NCBI RefSeq assembly: GCF_003610695.1
Contig: NZ_RAQH01000004.1
Span: 62,001-126,000 of the forward strand
Direction: 5' to 3'
Source of the DNA: Epilithonimonas arachidiradicis
GTDB lineage: Bacteria; Bacteroidota; Bacteroidia; Flavobacteriales; Weeksellaceae
DNA: 64,000 nt
The notes below the pieces were generated by a model. The model had not been told where the DNA came from. It did not search any database and saw only the letters and a program-made list of their open reading frames with translations. Position numbers and translations under genes: made by a program. The first letter of the stretch is position 1. Each line of letters begins with the position of its first letter. Positions 44,198 through 52,092 of this stretch are shown here, in pieces.

Positions 44198-45775
44198 TTA
44201 TGTTGTTGCAACAATATTAGCTTTCGACCTAACCAACCACAATCCAACAAACGTCAAAAATCCATTCAGGATAATCAGTTCCACACCAATTCTGTAATCC
44301 GTGTTATTCGTCACCAAGTAATTAATCAGATAAGTCACCACAGGCGCCAAAATAGTCACCGCCAAAATCGAATATTTCTTCGTGATTTGATATTTCGTCA
44401 AAATTCCGAAAGCAAATAATCCCAACAATGGTCCATAAGTATAACCCGCGATTTCCATTATCAGATAAACAATCGATTTGTCATTCAAAGCTTTGAAAAC
44501 CATTATCAATGCAAAGAAAATCACTGTGAAAGTCAAATGAACTTTCATTCTCAGATGCTTCTTTTGTTTCTCGGTTTTTTGCTGGTCTTCGTTGAGATTC
44601 AGTAAATCGACGCAATAAGAACTCGTCACCGCAGTCAAAGCACCATCAGCAGAAGGAAACAGAGCCGAAATCAAACCGATGATGAAAATCACAGAAAGCG
44701 CCATTGGAAAATGTCCCTGAAGCGATAGAGCAGGAAACAAATCGTCACCCATTATGTTTTTGATTTGACCGGCAGAATCCTTGAATCCGAAAGTATTCGT
44801 AACCACTTCTTTTCCATCCACCATCGTCGATATTTGTCCGTAATCAGCACCGTGCTGCATCGCAAAAAGATAAAGCAAACCGCCAAGGAATAAAAATGCC
44901 AGATTCACAAAAAGCAAAGTTCCGGCAAACGTCAACATATTCTTTTTCGAGTTTTTCAGATTGTCCACCGAGATGTTTTTCTGCATCATTTCCTGGTCAA
45001 GACCCGTCATTGCAATCGTAATGAACATCCCGCCCAGAATCGTTTTCAGGAAAAATGTTTTAGAATTCACATCCGTATTGATAAAATGCGTGTATTGCTT
45101 CTGCTCAAGAATCGTGAATGCTTCCCCAAAAGACAGATTGAGATTCAATAAAATATAAACAATGCAGGCAATCAAACTGATAATCATAAACGATGTTTGC
45201 AACGTATCCGTAATCACAATCGTCTTCACACCGCCTTCAAACGTGTAAAGCAAAATCATCAGAAGTAGGACAAAAGCCGTTACCCAAAACGGCACACCAA
45301 GCGCCTCCAAAAGGAAAATCTGAAGAATATTCACAACCAGATACAATCGTGCTGTCGCTCCAATTGCTCTCGAAATGATAAAAAATAAACTGCCGATTTT
45401 ATGTGCTTCCACATTGAAACGTTTCCCCAGATAAGTATAAATCGAAGTCAGATTCATCCGGTAATAGAGTGGTAGCAAAACACCAGCAACGATGAAGTAG
45501 CCGATGAAAAACCCAATTACCATCATATAATATTCGAAGCCGCCGTATGGATTTTCACCACCCAAAAATTTCCCGACCGTTCCCGGAACCGAAATAAACG
45601 TCACGCCGGAAAGCGACGTTCCAATCATCCCAAACGCCACCAGCCACCACTTACTTTTCTTGTTTCCGATGAAAAAAGACTGGTTGTCGGAGTTCCGACT
45701 CGTAAAATAAGATATGACCAAAAGGCCGATAAAATAGGCAAAAACGAATAATAGTAAAACTGTTCCCGGATTCAT
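44198..45775 (-). CDS. Sodium:solute symporter (SSS family)
   Basis: A 525-residue inner-membrane symporter with about 13 helices. The family motifs are visible in WLVAFGMIGTSLSGVTFISV and GLISALFPSADGALTAVTSS, the latter carrying the sodium-site serines. SSS members take up sugars, amino acids, sialic acid or other small molecules with Na+; the substrate is not shown here. No catabolic enzymes lie beside it. It is in a minus-strand run with an MFS gene (48 bp upstream) and two small unknown genes (downstream). Confidence 0.92.
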   Translation of the reverse strand: MNPGTVLLLFVFAYFIGLLVISYFTSRNSDNQSFFIGNKKSKWWLVAFGMIGTSLSGVTFISVPGTVGKFLGGENPYGGFEYYMMVIGFFIGYFIVAGVLLPLYYRMNLTSIYTYLGKRFNVEAHKIGSLFFIISRAIGATARLYLVVNILQIFLLEALGVPFWVTAFVLLLMILLYTFEGGVKTIVITDTLQTSFMIISLIACIVYILLNLNLSFGEAFTILEQKQYTHFINTDVNSKTFFLKTILGGMFITIAMTGLDQEMMQKNISVDNLKNSKKNMLTFAGTLLFVNLAFLFLGGLLYLFAMQHGADYGQISTMVDGKEVVTNTFGFKDSAGQIKNIMGDDLFPALSLQGHFPMALSVIFIIGLISALFPSADGALTAVTSSYCVDLLNLNEDQQKTEKQKKHLRMKVHLTFTVIFFALIMVFKALNDKSIVYLIMEIAGYTYGPLLGLFAFGILTKYQITKKYSILAVTILAPVVTYLINYLVTNNTDYRIGVELIILNGFLTFVGLWLVRSKANIVATT

Positions 45776-45823
45776 TGTTCAAATTTGAGTTGAACAAAAA
45801 TAGTTTTTTTATCGAGACAAAAG

Positions 45824-47038
45824 TTATTTTGCAGGCAACATCTTTTTGACAACGATATAAAGAAGAACGGCTGATATTGCTAGAACAGAAAAAGACCCAA
45901 TCCACAAACTATCAAACCCGAATCGACTCACTACATAAGTCCCCAAAAACGGTGTAATGATAAACGAAAAAGAAAAAGCAATCCCGTTCACACCCATATA
46001 GGCGCCTTTGTTTCCGTTTTCGGAACGTAGTGCTGTAACGGTTGACATAAACGGAAGCGCCCAGATCTCTGCAACACACAAAACTGTCATTGCGATAATC
46101 AGCCAGGGTATGTTGCTCCCGAAAATCAGCATCAGATAAGACAACCCGGCTAAAAAAACACCGGCAAATAGAATCTGCGAAATCTTCATTGTCCGCTCGG
46201 CAATACTTACTAAAGGCATTTCCAGCAACACGATAATAAATCCGCTGTAACCCAGGATAAAACCAATCGTACTCTGACTAAGCTTCGCCACATCTTTATA
46301 AAACAAAGGAATCGTATTGAAGAATTGGAAAAAACAAATTGCGAATACGGTACACAAAAAGCTGTAAAGCAAAAACGGATAATCTTTGTAAGGTGATTTT
46401 CCTGCCTTTTTAATCACCTGTGCTGTCTCAGATTTTTTTCTCTCACGGAAGATTTTATTCCGCTTTCGAAAAAAGATGACGTAGATAATTCCGGCAATTA
46501 CAGCACCAATAAAGTTGACAACAAACAGGAAGTTATAAGAAATCCCGGACAAGATTCCGCCCAAAGCAGGACCGATGGAAAACCCAAGATTGATGGCCAT
46601 TCTGTTGAGTGAGAAGGCTTTCGTCAGGTTTTCGGGCCTTGCATATTTAGTAATCGCCACAGAGTTGGCAGGTCGAAAAGTATCGCTAATGGTACTCTGA
46701 AGAAATATCAGAACCGCCATCATCTCAACACTCGGAAAAAAAGGAATAATGAGAAAAATAGGCGCACTGAGAAACAAGCTCCAAGTCTGGATATAGTATT
46801 CTCCGAACTTATCCGTCAGGTAACCACCAAGCCAGGAACCAACTACTGAGCCGATGCCATAGAAGCTCAAAACGATTCCCGCATTCTCCAGAGAAAACTT
46901 CAGATGATCTGTCATATAAACACCCAAAAACGGTAAAACCATCGAACCGGAACGGTTGATAAGCATCACAATGGACAACATCCAGGCTTCTCTGGACAGT
47001 CCTTTGAAAGTGTTGATATAATAATTGAGAAATTTCAT
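45824..47038 (-). CDS. MFS transporter (multidrug-type)
   Basis: A 404-residue inner-membrane protein with about twelve helices. The helix 2-3 loop motif is LGGYLTDKFGEYY, a variant of GxLaDrxGrk. The arrangement and the early RSGSMVLPFLGVYM segment fit the MdtG/YttB type of export MFS. It begins the run that goes on to the SSS symporter. Substrate unknown. Confidence 0.9.
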   Translation of the reverse strand: MKFLNYYINTFKGLSREAWMLSIVMLINRSGSMVLPFLGVYMTDHLKFSLENAGIVLSFYGIGSVVGSWLGGYLTDKFGEYYIQTWSLFLSAPIFLIIPFFPSVEMMAVLIFLQSTISDTFRPANSVAITKYARPENLTKAFSLNRMAINLGFSIGPALGGILSGISYNFLFVVNFIGAVIAGIIYVIFFRKRNKIFRERKKSETAQVIKKAGKSPYKDYPFLLYSFLCTVFAICFFQFFNTIPLFYKDVAKLSQSTIGFILGYSGFIIVLLEMPLVSIAERTMKISQILFAGVFLAGLSYLMLIFGSNIPWLIIAMTVLCVAEIWALPFMSTVTALRSENGNKGAYMGVNGIAFSFSFIITPFLGTYVVSRFGFDSLWIGSFSVLAISAVLLYIVVKKMLPAK

Positions 47039-47102
47039 CCGAATAATCAGAATGCAAAAATATTATTTTGATTTCTATATTCTGCTGAATTTTAAATTAA
47101 AT

Positions 47103-47140
47103 AAAAAAAGACTTATCAAATATTTGATAAGTCTTTTTTT
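47103..47140. terminator. Long bidirectional hairpin terminator
   Basis: An 18-bp perfect stem, aaaaaaagacttatcaaa (47103-47120) with its complement at 47123-47140 and a two-base centre. It follows the stop codon of the small secreted protein gene (ends 47154) in the minus direction. Confidence 0.9.
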
Positions 47141-47153
47141 ATTGTTAAGAAAG

Positions 47154-47546
47154 CTAGTTTTTAGGGATTGTCTTTTTGATCTCGGCCAATGTGGCTGTGC
47201 TCGGCAAGCCTTGTACTTGTTTTTTTGTACTTACTTGCTTTTTATTACTGACCGTTCTTCCGGGAATACTTGCTTTAATTTCGTAAATGTCAGAAGCCCC
47301 AGGAATCGTTTTTCCAGATGGAGCAGAAGAGTTTTTATTCTGAGTTTTTGATTTTTGAAGACCTTCTTCCGAGGCCAGACCAGTTCTCTCAACTTTCTTT
47401 TCTGCAGCTTTGTCTTTGTAAGCTTTGGCATTGGCTTCTATTACCTCTTTCGGGATTTCTTGTTTTTCTTCAGCGGTTTTGCTTTCCTGCGCCATTGCAA
47501 AAGATGTTCCTGCAATCATTAGAATTGTGATATATAAATTTTTCAT
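47154..47546 (-). CDS. Small secreted lysine-rich protein, unknown family
   Basis: A 130-residue exported protein with a signal peptide (to about FAMAQ, residue 20). The mature part is rich in Lys, Glu and Ala at first and in Lys, Ser and Thr later, with low complexity (for example KKQVSTKKQVQG), and no cysteines. I do not recognise a family. It is the third gene of the surface module, 17 bp behind the 849-residue repeat protein gene, and ends at a strong terminator. A disordered linker or surface-associated role is possible but not shown. Confidence 0.72.
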   Translation of the reverse strand: MKNLYITILMIAGTSFAMAQESKTAEEKQEIPKEVIEANAKAYKDKAAEKKVERTGLASEEGLQKSKTQNKNSSAPSGKTIPGASDIYEIKASIPGRTVSNKKQVSTKKQVQGLPSTATLAEIKKTIPKN

Positions 47547-47563
47547 TTTGTTTAAATTTTAAA

Positions 47564-50113
47564 TTATTTGATACTGATTAGAACATTGATTTTACCGATG
47601 TCTTTACCATCATAAGACTGCAAAGCTTTTCCAAGAACTTGTCCTACTTTTACTTTATCGATATTGGCTTTCATTGCCACACCAGCTATGGATGAGGTTA
47701 CTAACAAATCTCCTCTTTTGATTGCGCCTCCTTCCAGACAAACTTTTGTTGGGATGACACCAATGACGCCCATTGGAACTTTGTCAGAAATATCTGTGTC
47801 GATATTTTCTTCCGTCAAAAGTACACCAGGTTTTGTAGCATAAACACCCGCAACTAGGTTAGAATAAGGTGTTGAGGATTTTTCTACAGTTCTGTCAGAA
47901 TCGGCCGAAATTACCAGGATGTCTCCGGTTTCATATTGTGAAATATGACCTTCTACATCAAATGCTTCGGCAATATCAGCGCCACTATTTTGAGTTCCTC
48001 CATTGAAGAAACCTCTTCCTGCTTTATTGATCCGGGCTACATTGGCACTACCGCTTTGGAATGTAGCAAGATTTCCGGAGGCTCCAATATGATTTACCAA
48101 AAGTGTTGATCCGGTTCCTGTTGTTGTAATATGTACGGTAGGCTGTCCATTAGAGTTATTAAAATTAGCAAATCTTCCGGCTTTACCAGTTCCGAAGTTA
48201 GGCGTGAATCCTGATATTGCATTTCCTGCGCCATCTGCACTTGCTTCTATACCATCGCCACTTCCTCCTGCGTTTGCAGTAATTCCATTTCCATTACCTT
48301 CTGTAAGTGCTAATAGTGCAGGTCCATTTCCTGATGTATTGCTTGCATAAAATAATCCGGCATATCCACCAGTTCCAGAAGAGAGTCCATAGATACCAGC
48401 AGTTCCGAAGTTGGCAAATTGAGAGTTAACTTCTCCTTTTACTGCTGGAGATGTCCCTGTAGTTCTATCGACTTTAAAGTTTCCGGCTGTTCCGTTTCCA
48501 ACAGTAGTAACAGTGATTACATCGCTCTCGTTATCTTCGTTAAAGTTATTAAATCTCCCTGCGCGACCTTCGGAAAAAGTAGGAACCCAAGCATACAAGG
48601 CATTTCCACTACCATCAACGTTGGTTTCTATACCGTTTCCGTTTTTTCCTGCATTGGCGGTAATGGCATTGCCGTTTCCATCATTAATAGCGACTACTGC
48701 TGGACCATTTCCATTTGTATTGGAAGCGTGAAAAAGACCTGCAAAACCTCCGGTTCCAGAAGATACACCGAATACACCTGCTGCTCCGAAGTTTCCGAAA
48801 ATCGTTTTTACTTCTCCTCGTACAGCGGCAGCAACGCTATTTGTATTATTAACTAAGAAAGACGCTGCATTTCCTTCTGTATTATCGGGAATATTACCAT
48901 TGCTATTGGTTTCTACTTCAAATGTGTTTCTTTCATTATTTGTATTTAGATTTTCAAATCTTCCAGCGCGACCTTCACTACCACCGAGACCTACTTGACC
49001 GTAAACACCCACTCCTGTTCCTGAAGTATTTGTGGCAATAAATCCACGTACGCCATAACCGCCGCCATCGTTACGTCCAACAACAGCTCCGGCAATGTCA
49101 CTCGTTGTTCTACCGACTATGGCTTCACCTGCTCCATTGTTATCTCCAACAATCCCCGCAGAGGTTAGCTGGCTTGTGATACCGTGGATAGCAAAGCCAT
49201 TTCCTGTGCTGCTTTTGACGCCAATACCATTTCCTGTTGTATTTACATTAATAACATTACCATTTCCGACGGTGTTGGCATTCAAAACATTGTTGTTGTT
49301 GGAATTACTGAATATTGAAATATTGGCAGGAATGCCTGCGCTGCTTGTTGCTGTAAGTCCTGTTCCGGTATTACTATTAGCATATACCCCTGTTCCATTG
49401 GCTGATGAGTTACCATAAACACCCAAGCCGTTTGGTGTAGATCCATAAACGCCCCAACCGGTACCTGCCTGAGATCCCCAAACGCCAATTCCTAATCCGC
49501 CAGTGCCACTGTTAATCCCTTTTACAGCGGTTGAAAATCCACCTGGAGTAGTATTGGTTACAATACCTCTTACAGCTGCAATATTAGAAGTAGTTGTGTT
49601 ATTAGTTCCTTCGAGTGAAGTGCCGTCTCCATCATTGTTTATCGAAAATAGAGTTGATGCATTGTTTTGTGCTGCTATGAAAGGCAGTGTCAAACTTCCG
49701 CTTCCTCCACTTCCGGAAGATTTTGCATACAAAGCATATGGAACACTTAACAATTGACTCGTTCCTGCGATAGTATAATTAGTTCCACCAGCTGGATCTG
49801 TTTCGGTTTTAAGATAATAGGAGTTTCCGCCCCAGTTGATGGTGTTGAATGTTCCGCTGAGTACCGTACCTGATCCGATTTCCAAACTTACCAGACCATT
49901 GACATTAGTCGTTCCAGTGATTCTTTCGGAATAAACAGATGTTCCTGCTGCTGAACCTTGCAGGACGCTAACTCTCACAGCGACGTTTTGATTAGCCAAA
50001 AGCTGTCCGGTATTGTTTCTGATAATAGCCTGATAGCTCATTTTTTCCGGAGCCTGTGCAGAAACCAAATAAGTTCCTAAGGCAAAGGCTGCAATGAATA
50101 CAATTTTTTTCAT
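47564..50113 (-). CDS. Secreted 849-residue repeat protein with C-terminal chaperone-like domain
   Basis: A large exported protein. A signal peptide (1-20) is followed by a beta-rich N-terminal domain (about 24-132, beginning KMSYQAIIRNNTGQLLANQN) shared by many Bacteroidota surface proteins. Then comes a long Gly/Asn-rich beta-helix-like region with short GxGVYG-type units (about 205-380) and a 127-residue repeat seen twice (about 429-525 and 555-652; each ends near GRAGRF or GKAGRF). The end (about 709-849) starts SGADIAEAFDVEG and has PTKVCLEGGAIKRGDLLV, GVAMKAN and GQVLGKALQ. It resembles the Peptidase_G2-like intramolecular chaperone ends of tail-spike and fibre proteins. A surface fibre or adhesin is the likely role; the exact role is unknown. 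It has no T9SS sorting domain of its own. Confidence 0.82.
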   Translation of the reverse strand: MKKIVFIAAFALGTYLVSAQAPEKMSYQAIIRNNTGQLLANQNVAVRVSVLQGSAAGTSVYSERITGTTNVNGLVSLEIGSGTVLSGTFNTINWGGNSYYLKTETDPAGGTNYTIAGTSQLLSVPYALYAKSSGSGGSGSLTLPFIAAQNNASTLFSINNDGDGTSLEGTNNTTTSNIAAVRGIVTNTTPGGFSTAVKGINSGTGGLGIGVWGSQAGTGWGVYGSTPNGLGVYGNSSANGTGVYANSNTGTGLTATSSAGIPANISIFSNSNNNNVLNANTVGNGNVINVNTTGNGIGVKSSTGNGFAIHGITSQLTSAGIVGDNNGAGEAIVGRTTSDIAGAVVGRNDGGGYGVRGFIATNTSGTGVGVYGQVGLGGSEGRAGRFENLNTNNERNTFEVETNSNGNIPDNTEGNAASFLVNNTNSVAAAVRGEVKTIFGNFGAAGVFGVSSGTGGFAGLFHASNTNGNGPAVVAINDGNGNAITANAGKNGNGIETNVDGSGNALYAWVPTFSEGRAGRFNNFNEDNESDVITVTTVGNGTAGNFKVDRTTGTSPAVKGEVNSQFANFGTAGIYGLSSGTGGYAGLFYASNTSGNGPALLALTEGNGNGITANAGGSGDGIEASADGAGNAISGFTPNFGTGKAGRFANFNNSNGQPTVHITTTGTGSTLLVNHIGASGNLATFQSGSANVARINKAGRGFFNGGTQNSGADIAEAFDVEGHISQYETGDILVISADSDRTVEKSSTPYSNLVAGVYATKPGVLLTEENIDTDISDKVPMGVIGVIPTKVCLEGGAIKRGDLLVTSSIAGVAMKANIDKVKVGQVLGKALQSYDGKDIGKINVLISIK

Positions 50114-50118
50114 AAGTA

Positions 50119-50598
50119 TTATTTTTTGATGATTTTAAATGTTTTGATGTTTTGGTTATTCTGGAAAATCTGAATGATGTAGACAGAAGCAGGCAGGAGC
50201 GAGAAGTCCAGTTCACTCTTCTGTTGAGAGATGTTCCCTTTTTTTACAATTTTTCCCTGAACGTCAAATAGGGCGTAATTGGAACCTTGATAATTTCTGT
50301 CATTGAAATCGATGAACAAAAAATCTTTAACAGGATTGGGATACAAAAGGATGTTTCTCTCTTTGTGGTCTATATCTTCTACAGCCAGTGTGATGATTTC
50401 ATAGGCGTGCTGTATGCCCTCCATTACCTGAGTATTATTGCCTTTTTGCAGGTAATCAATCTCTCCGACGGTGTAGGATGAACTGCCGCCGCTTCCGGTG
50501 GCCGTCATTCCTGTCGATGCGATGGTTTTTTGTGCTTTAAATAATCCTGTCGGAAAAATCGATAGAATCAAAAGCCGAATGAGTAACTGATTTTTCAT
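50119..50598 (-). CDS. Small T9SS-sorted surface protein
   Basis: A 159-residue protein with a signal peptide (to about LFKAQ) and a short segment (SSYTVGEIDYLQKGNNTQVM) of a kind common at the start of T9SS cargo. A C-terminal type A sorting domain follows (LLYPNPVKDFLFIDF through VYIIQIFQNNQNIKTFKIIKK). The sorting domain directs export through the type IX system and is then removed or anchored. The mature cargo is therefore only about 60 residues. It is the first gene of the run, five bp before the 849-residue repeat protein gene. Confidence 0.88.
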   Translation of the reverse strand: MKNQLLIRLLILSIFPTGLFKAQKTIASTGMTATGSGGSSSYTVGEIDYLQKGNNTQVMEGIQHAYEIITLAVEDIDHKERNILLYPNPVKDFLFIDFNDRNYQGSNYALFDVQGKIVKKGNISQQKSELDFSLLPASVYIIQIFQNNQNIKTFKIIKK

Positions 50599-50720
50599 AA
50601 GGTGAATTTTTCTATTCCAAAGTTAGAATTACGATGCCTGATGAAAACGTGAAATAGATAAACGACAATTTTAATAGACCAATGACATTTTATAATTAAA
50701 TTAGTAGAAACTAAAGTGTT

Positions 50721-51422
50721 ATGATTAAAAAAATCCTTTTTTTTGTTTCATTCTTACCACTTATCCTGTATTCTCAGGCATTTTCAAAACTTGCATTTTA
50801 TAAGCAGGCATTGAAAAAAAATGCCAATGATGAAAAACAATTTCAGCTGCAGCAGGAGCTTGTGAATATTTACAGGATTTATAACCCCGACAGTTGCCTC
50901 TTTTATACTAAAAAGAATTTTGGCCTCATTAGAAAAAACGAGTGGAATCCAAAAAAAGGTAGAGCACTTTTGGGACTTGTAAGTTATTATACCGAAAAAA
51001 ATAATATCAAATCTGCTTATAAATATAATCAGGAATCCTTCAAAATCAATAAAGACAATAAAGATCAATCTGCGTTGGCCGATAACTATTATATGTTTGC
51101 GAGGCTCTATCATCAGAAAGGGGAACACGCACAGGCTGTCCGGAATTATTTGAAATCTATTGATGTTGGAACCCAAAGCAATAATCTTTGGATTGTCTGT
51201 TCGGCATACCGAAGTCTGGCGTTTTTATATCTGGATGAGTCGAATAAAGAAAAATCTTATGAAAACATCAATAAGGCGCTGAAGATTGCAAACAAGTCGA
51301 ATTTACTGGAAGCGTCAGGATTCTGCTATGGCGTTTTAGGTGAAATTGACAGAAGTTTCGGGAATGCTAAAGAAGCTCAGTTAAATTTCTTGAAATCCTA
51401 CCAATATTTTAAGTTTACATAA
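50721..51422 (+). CDS. Secreted TPR protein, possibly a shortened sensor-kinase relative
   Basis: A 233-residue exported protein with a signal peptide (to about LYSQA) and several tetratricopeptide-like repeats (for example ALADNYYMFARLYHQKGEHA). The sequence style (opening with SQAFSKL, then helical pairs) is like the sensor part of the TPR histidine kinase at 52093, but no membrane, kinase or output domain follows: the frame ends after YFKFT. It may be a truncated remnant of such a kinase or a genuine small TPR scaffold. It is divergent from the T9SS protein gene. Confidence 0.72.
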   Translation: MIKKILFFVSFLPLILYSQAFSKLAFYKQALKKNANDEKQFQLQQELVNIYRIYNPDSCLFYTKKNFGLIRKNEWNPKKGRALLGLVSYYTEKNNIKSAYKYNQESFKINKDNKDQSALADNYYMFARLYHQKGEHAQAVRNYLKSIDVGTQSNNLWIVCSAYRSLAFLYLDESNKEKSYENINKALKIANKSNLLEASGFCYGVLGEIDRSFGNAKEAQLNFLKSYQYFKFT

Positions 51423-51441
51423 TAAATATCTTAAATACCAA

Positions 51442-51633
51442 ATGCAAAGAAAAATTTTAAATAAAAGACAAGTGAAAAATGTTAAAATCAATGACATTGA
51501 GTATTTTGATGTTCAGGATATAAAAGATAATCATCCTGATCTGAAAATAGAGGTTGAAAAAATTGTTCATATTGAAGATGTTACTTTAATTGAAGCGAAG
51601 TATGTTCATTTGCAACTGAGTTTAATAAAATAA
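51442..51633 (+). CDS. Small hypothetical protein
   Basis: A 63-residue frame with a basic start (MQRKILNKRQVKNVKIND) and an acidic, Ile/Val-rich remainder (DLKIEVEKIVHIEDVTLIEA). It starts 19 bp after the TPR gene on the same strand. No family recognised. The composition looks coding rather than random, but I cannot confirm it. Confidence 0.5.
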   Translation: MQRKILNKRQVKNVKINDIEYFDVQDIKDNHPDLKIEVEKIVHIEDVTLIEAKYVHLQLSLIK

Positions 51634-51702
51634 TAAAGCAGGTATTTAAGAAATAACCTGCCTTGTGTAAAGAAATATATTATTACCTAATTTTATAAAT
51701 CA

Positions 51703-52017
51703 CTATAATGTCATATGACCTCCCTGTCTTCCTCCTGGACCAGATTTTGGCTTAGGCTTCTTAGAAGCGCCATTCTGCTCAATGATAAATTCGAAAACTT
51801 TTCCGGCATCCACCTCTTCACATTCAACTATTTCAGAACTTATATAAATGTATGATACATCTCCACTGGCAAGATAAACTTCTTCATAATATTCATAAAT
51901 ACAAGTATAGCTAAGATTTTTTTCAAATTTTATACTATAAAAATCTTGATTAATATTGTTTGCAAAAGCATTATGAGAAATGCTCATCACAAAAATAGTA
52001 CTAATTATTTTTTTCAT
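51703..52017 (-). CDS. Small secreted protein, unknown family
   Basis: A start at MKKIISTIFVMSISHNAFAN gives a signal peptide and 104 residues; an ATG six codons upstream is less likely. Two cysteines (YTCIYEY and VECEEVD) could pair, and the tail is Gly/Pro/Lys-rich, ending GPGGRQGGHMTL. The body is rich in Tyr and Glu (EYYEEVYLASGDVSYIYIS). It lies alone between the small hypothetical gene and the TPR kinase gene, facing away from both. Function unknown. Confidence 0.65.
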   Translation of the reverse strand: MKKIISTIFVMSISHNAFANNINQDFYSIKFEKNLSYTCIYEYYEEVYLASGDVSYIYISSEIVECEEVDAGKVFEFIIEQNGASKKPKPKSGPGGRQGGHMTL

Positions 52018-52092
52018 ATTAAAATATTTTATCATAAATATATGAAGAATTTCCTAATTATAAAATTTTGTATTTAAATTATTGTAGCTTTA

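Noticed and set aside
48419-48856. 145-codon open frame opposite the repeat protein gene
   Set aside because: Cys/Ser/Ile-rich translation is the antisense of Gly/Asn/Thr-rich repeats; no start context or domain.
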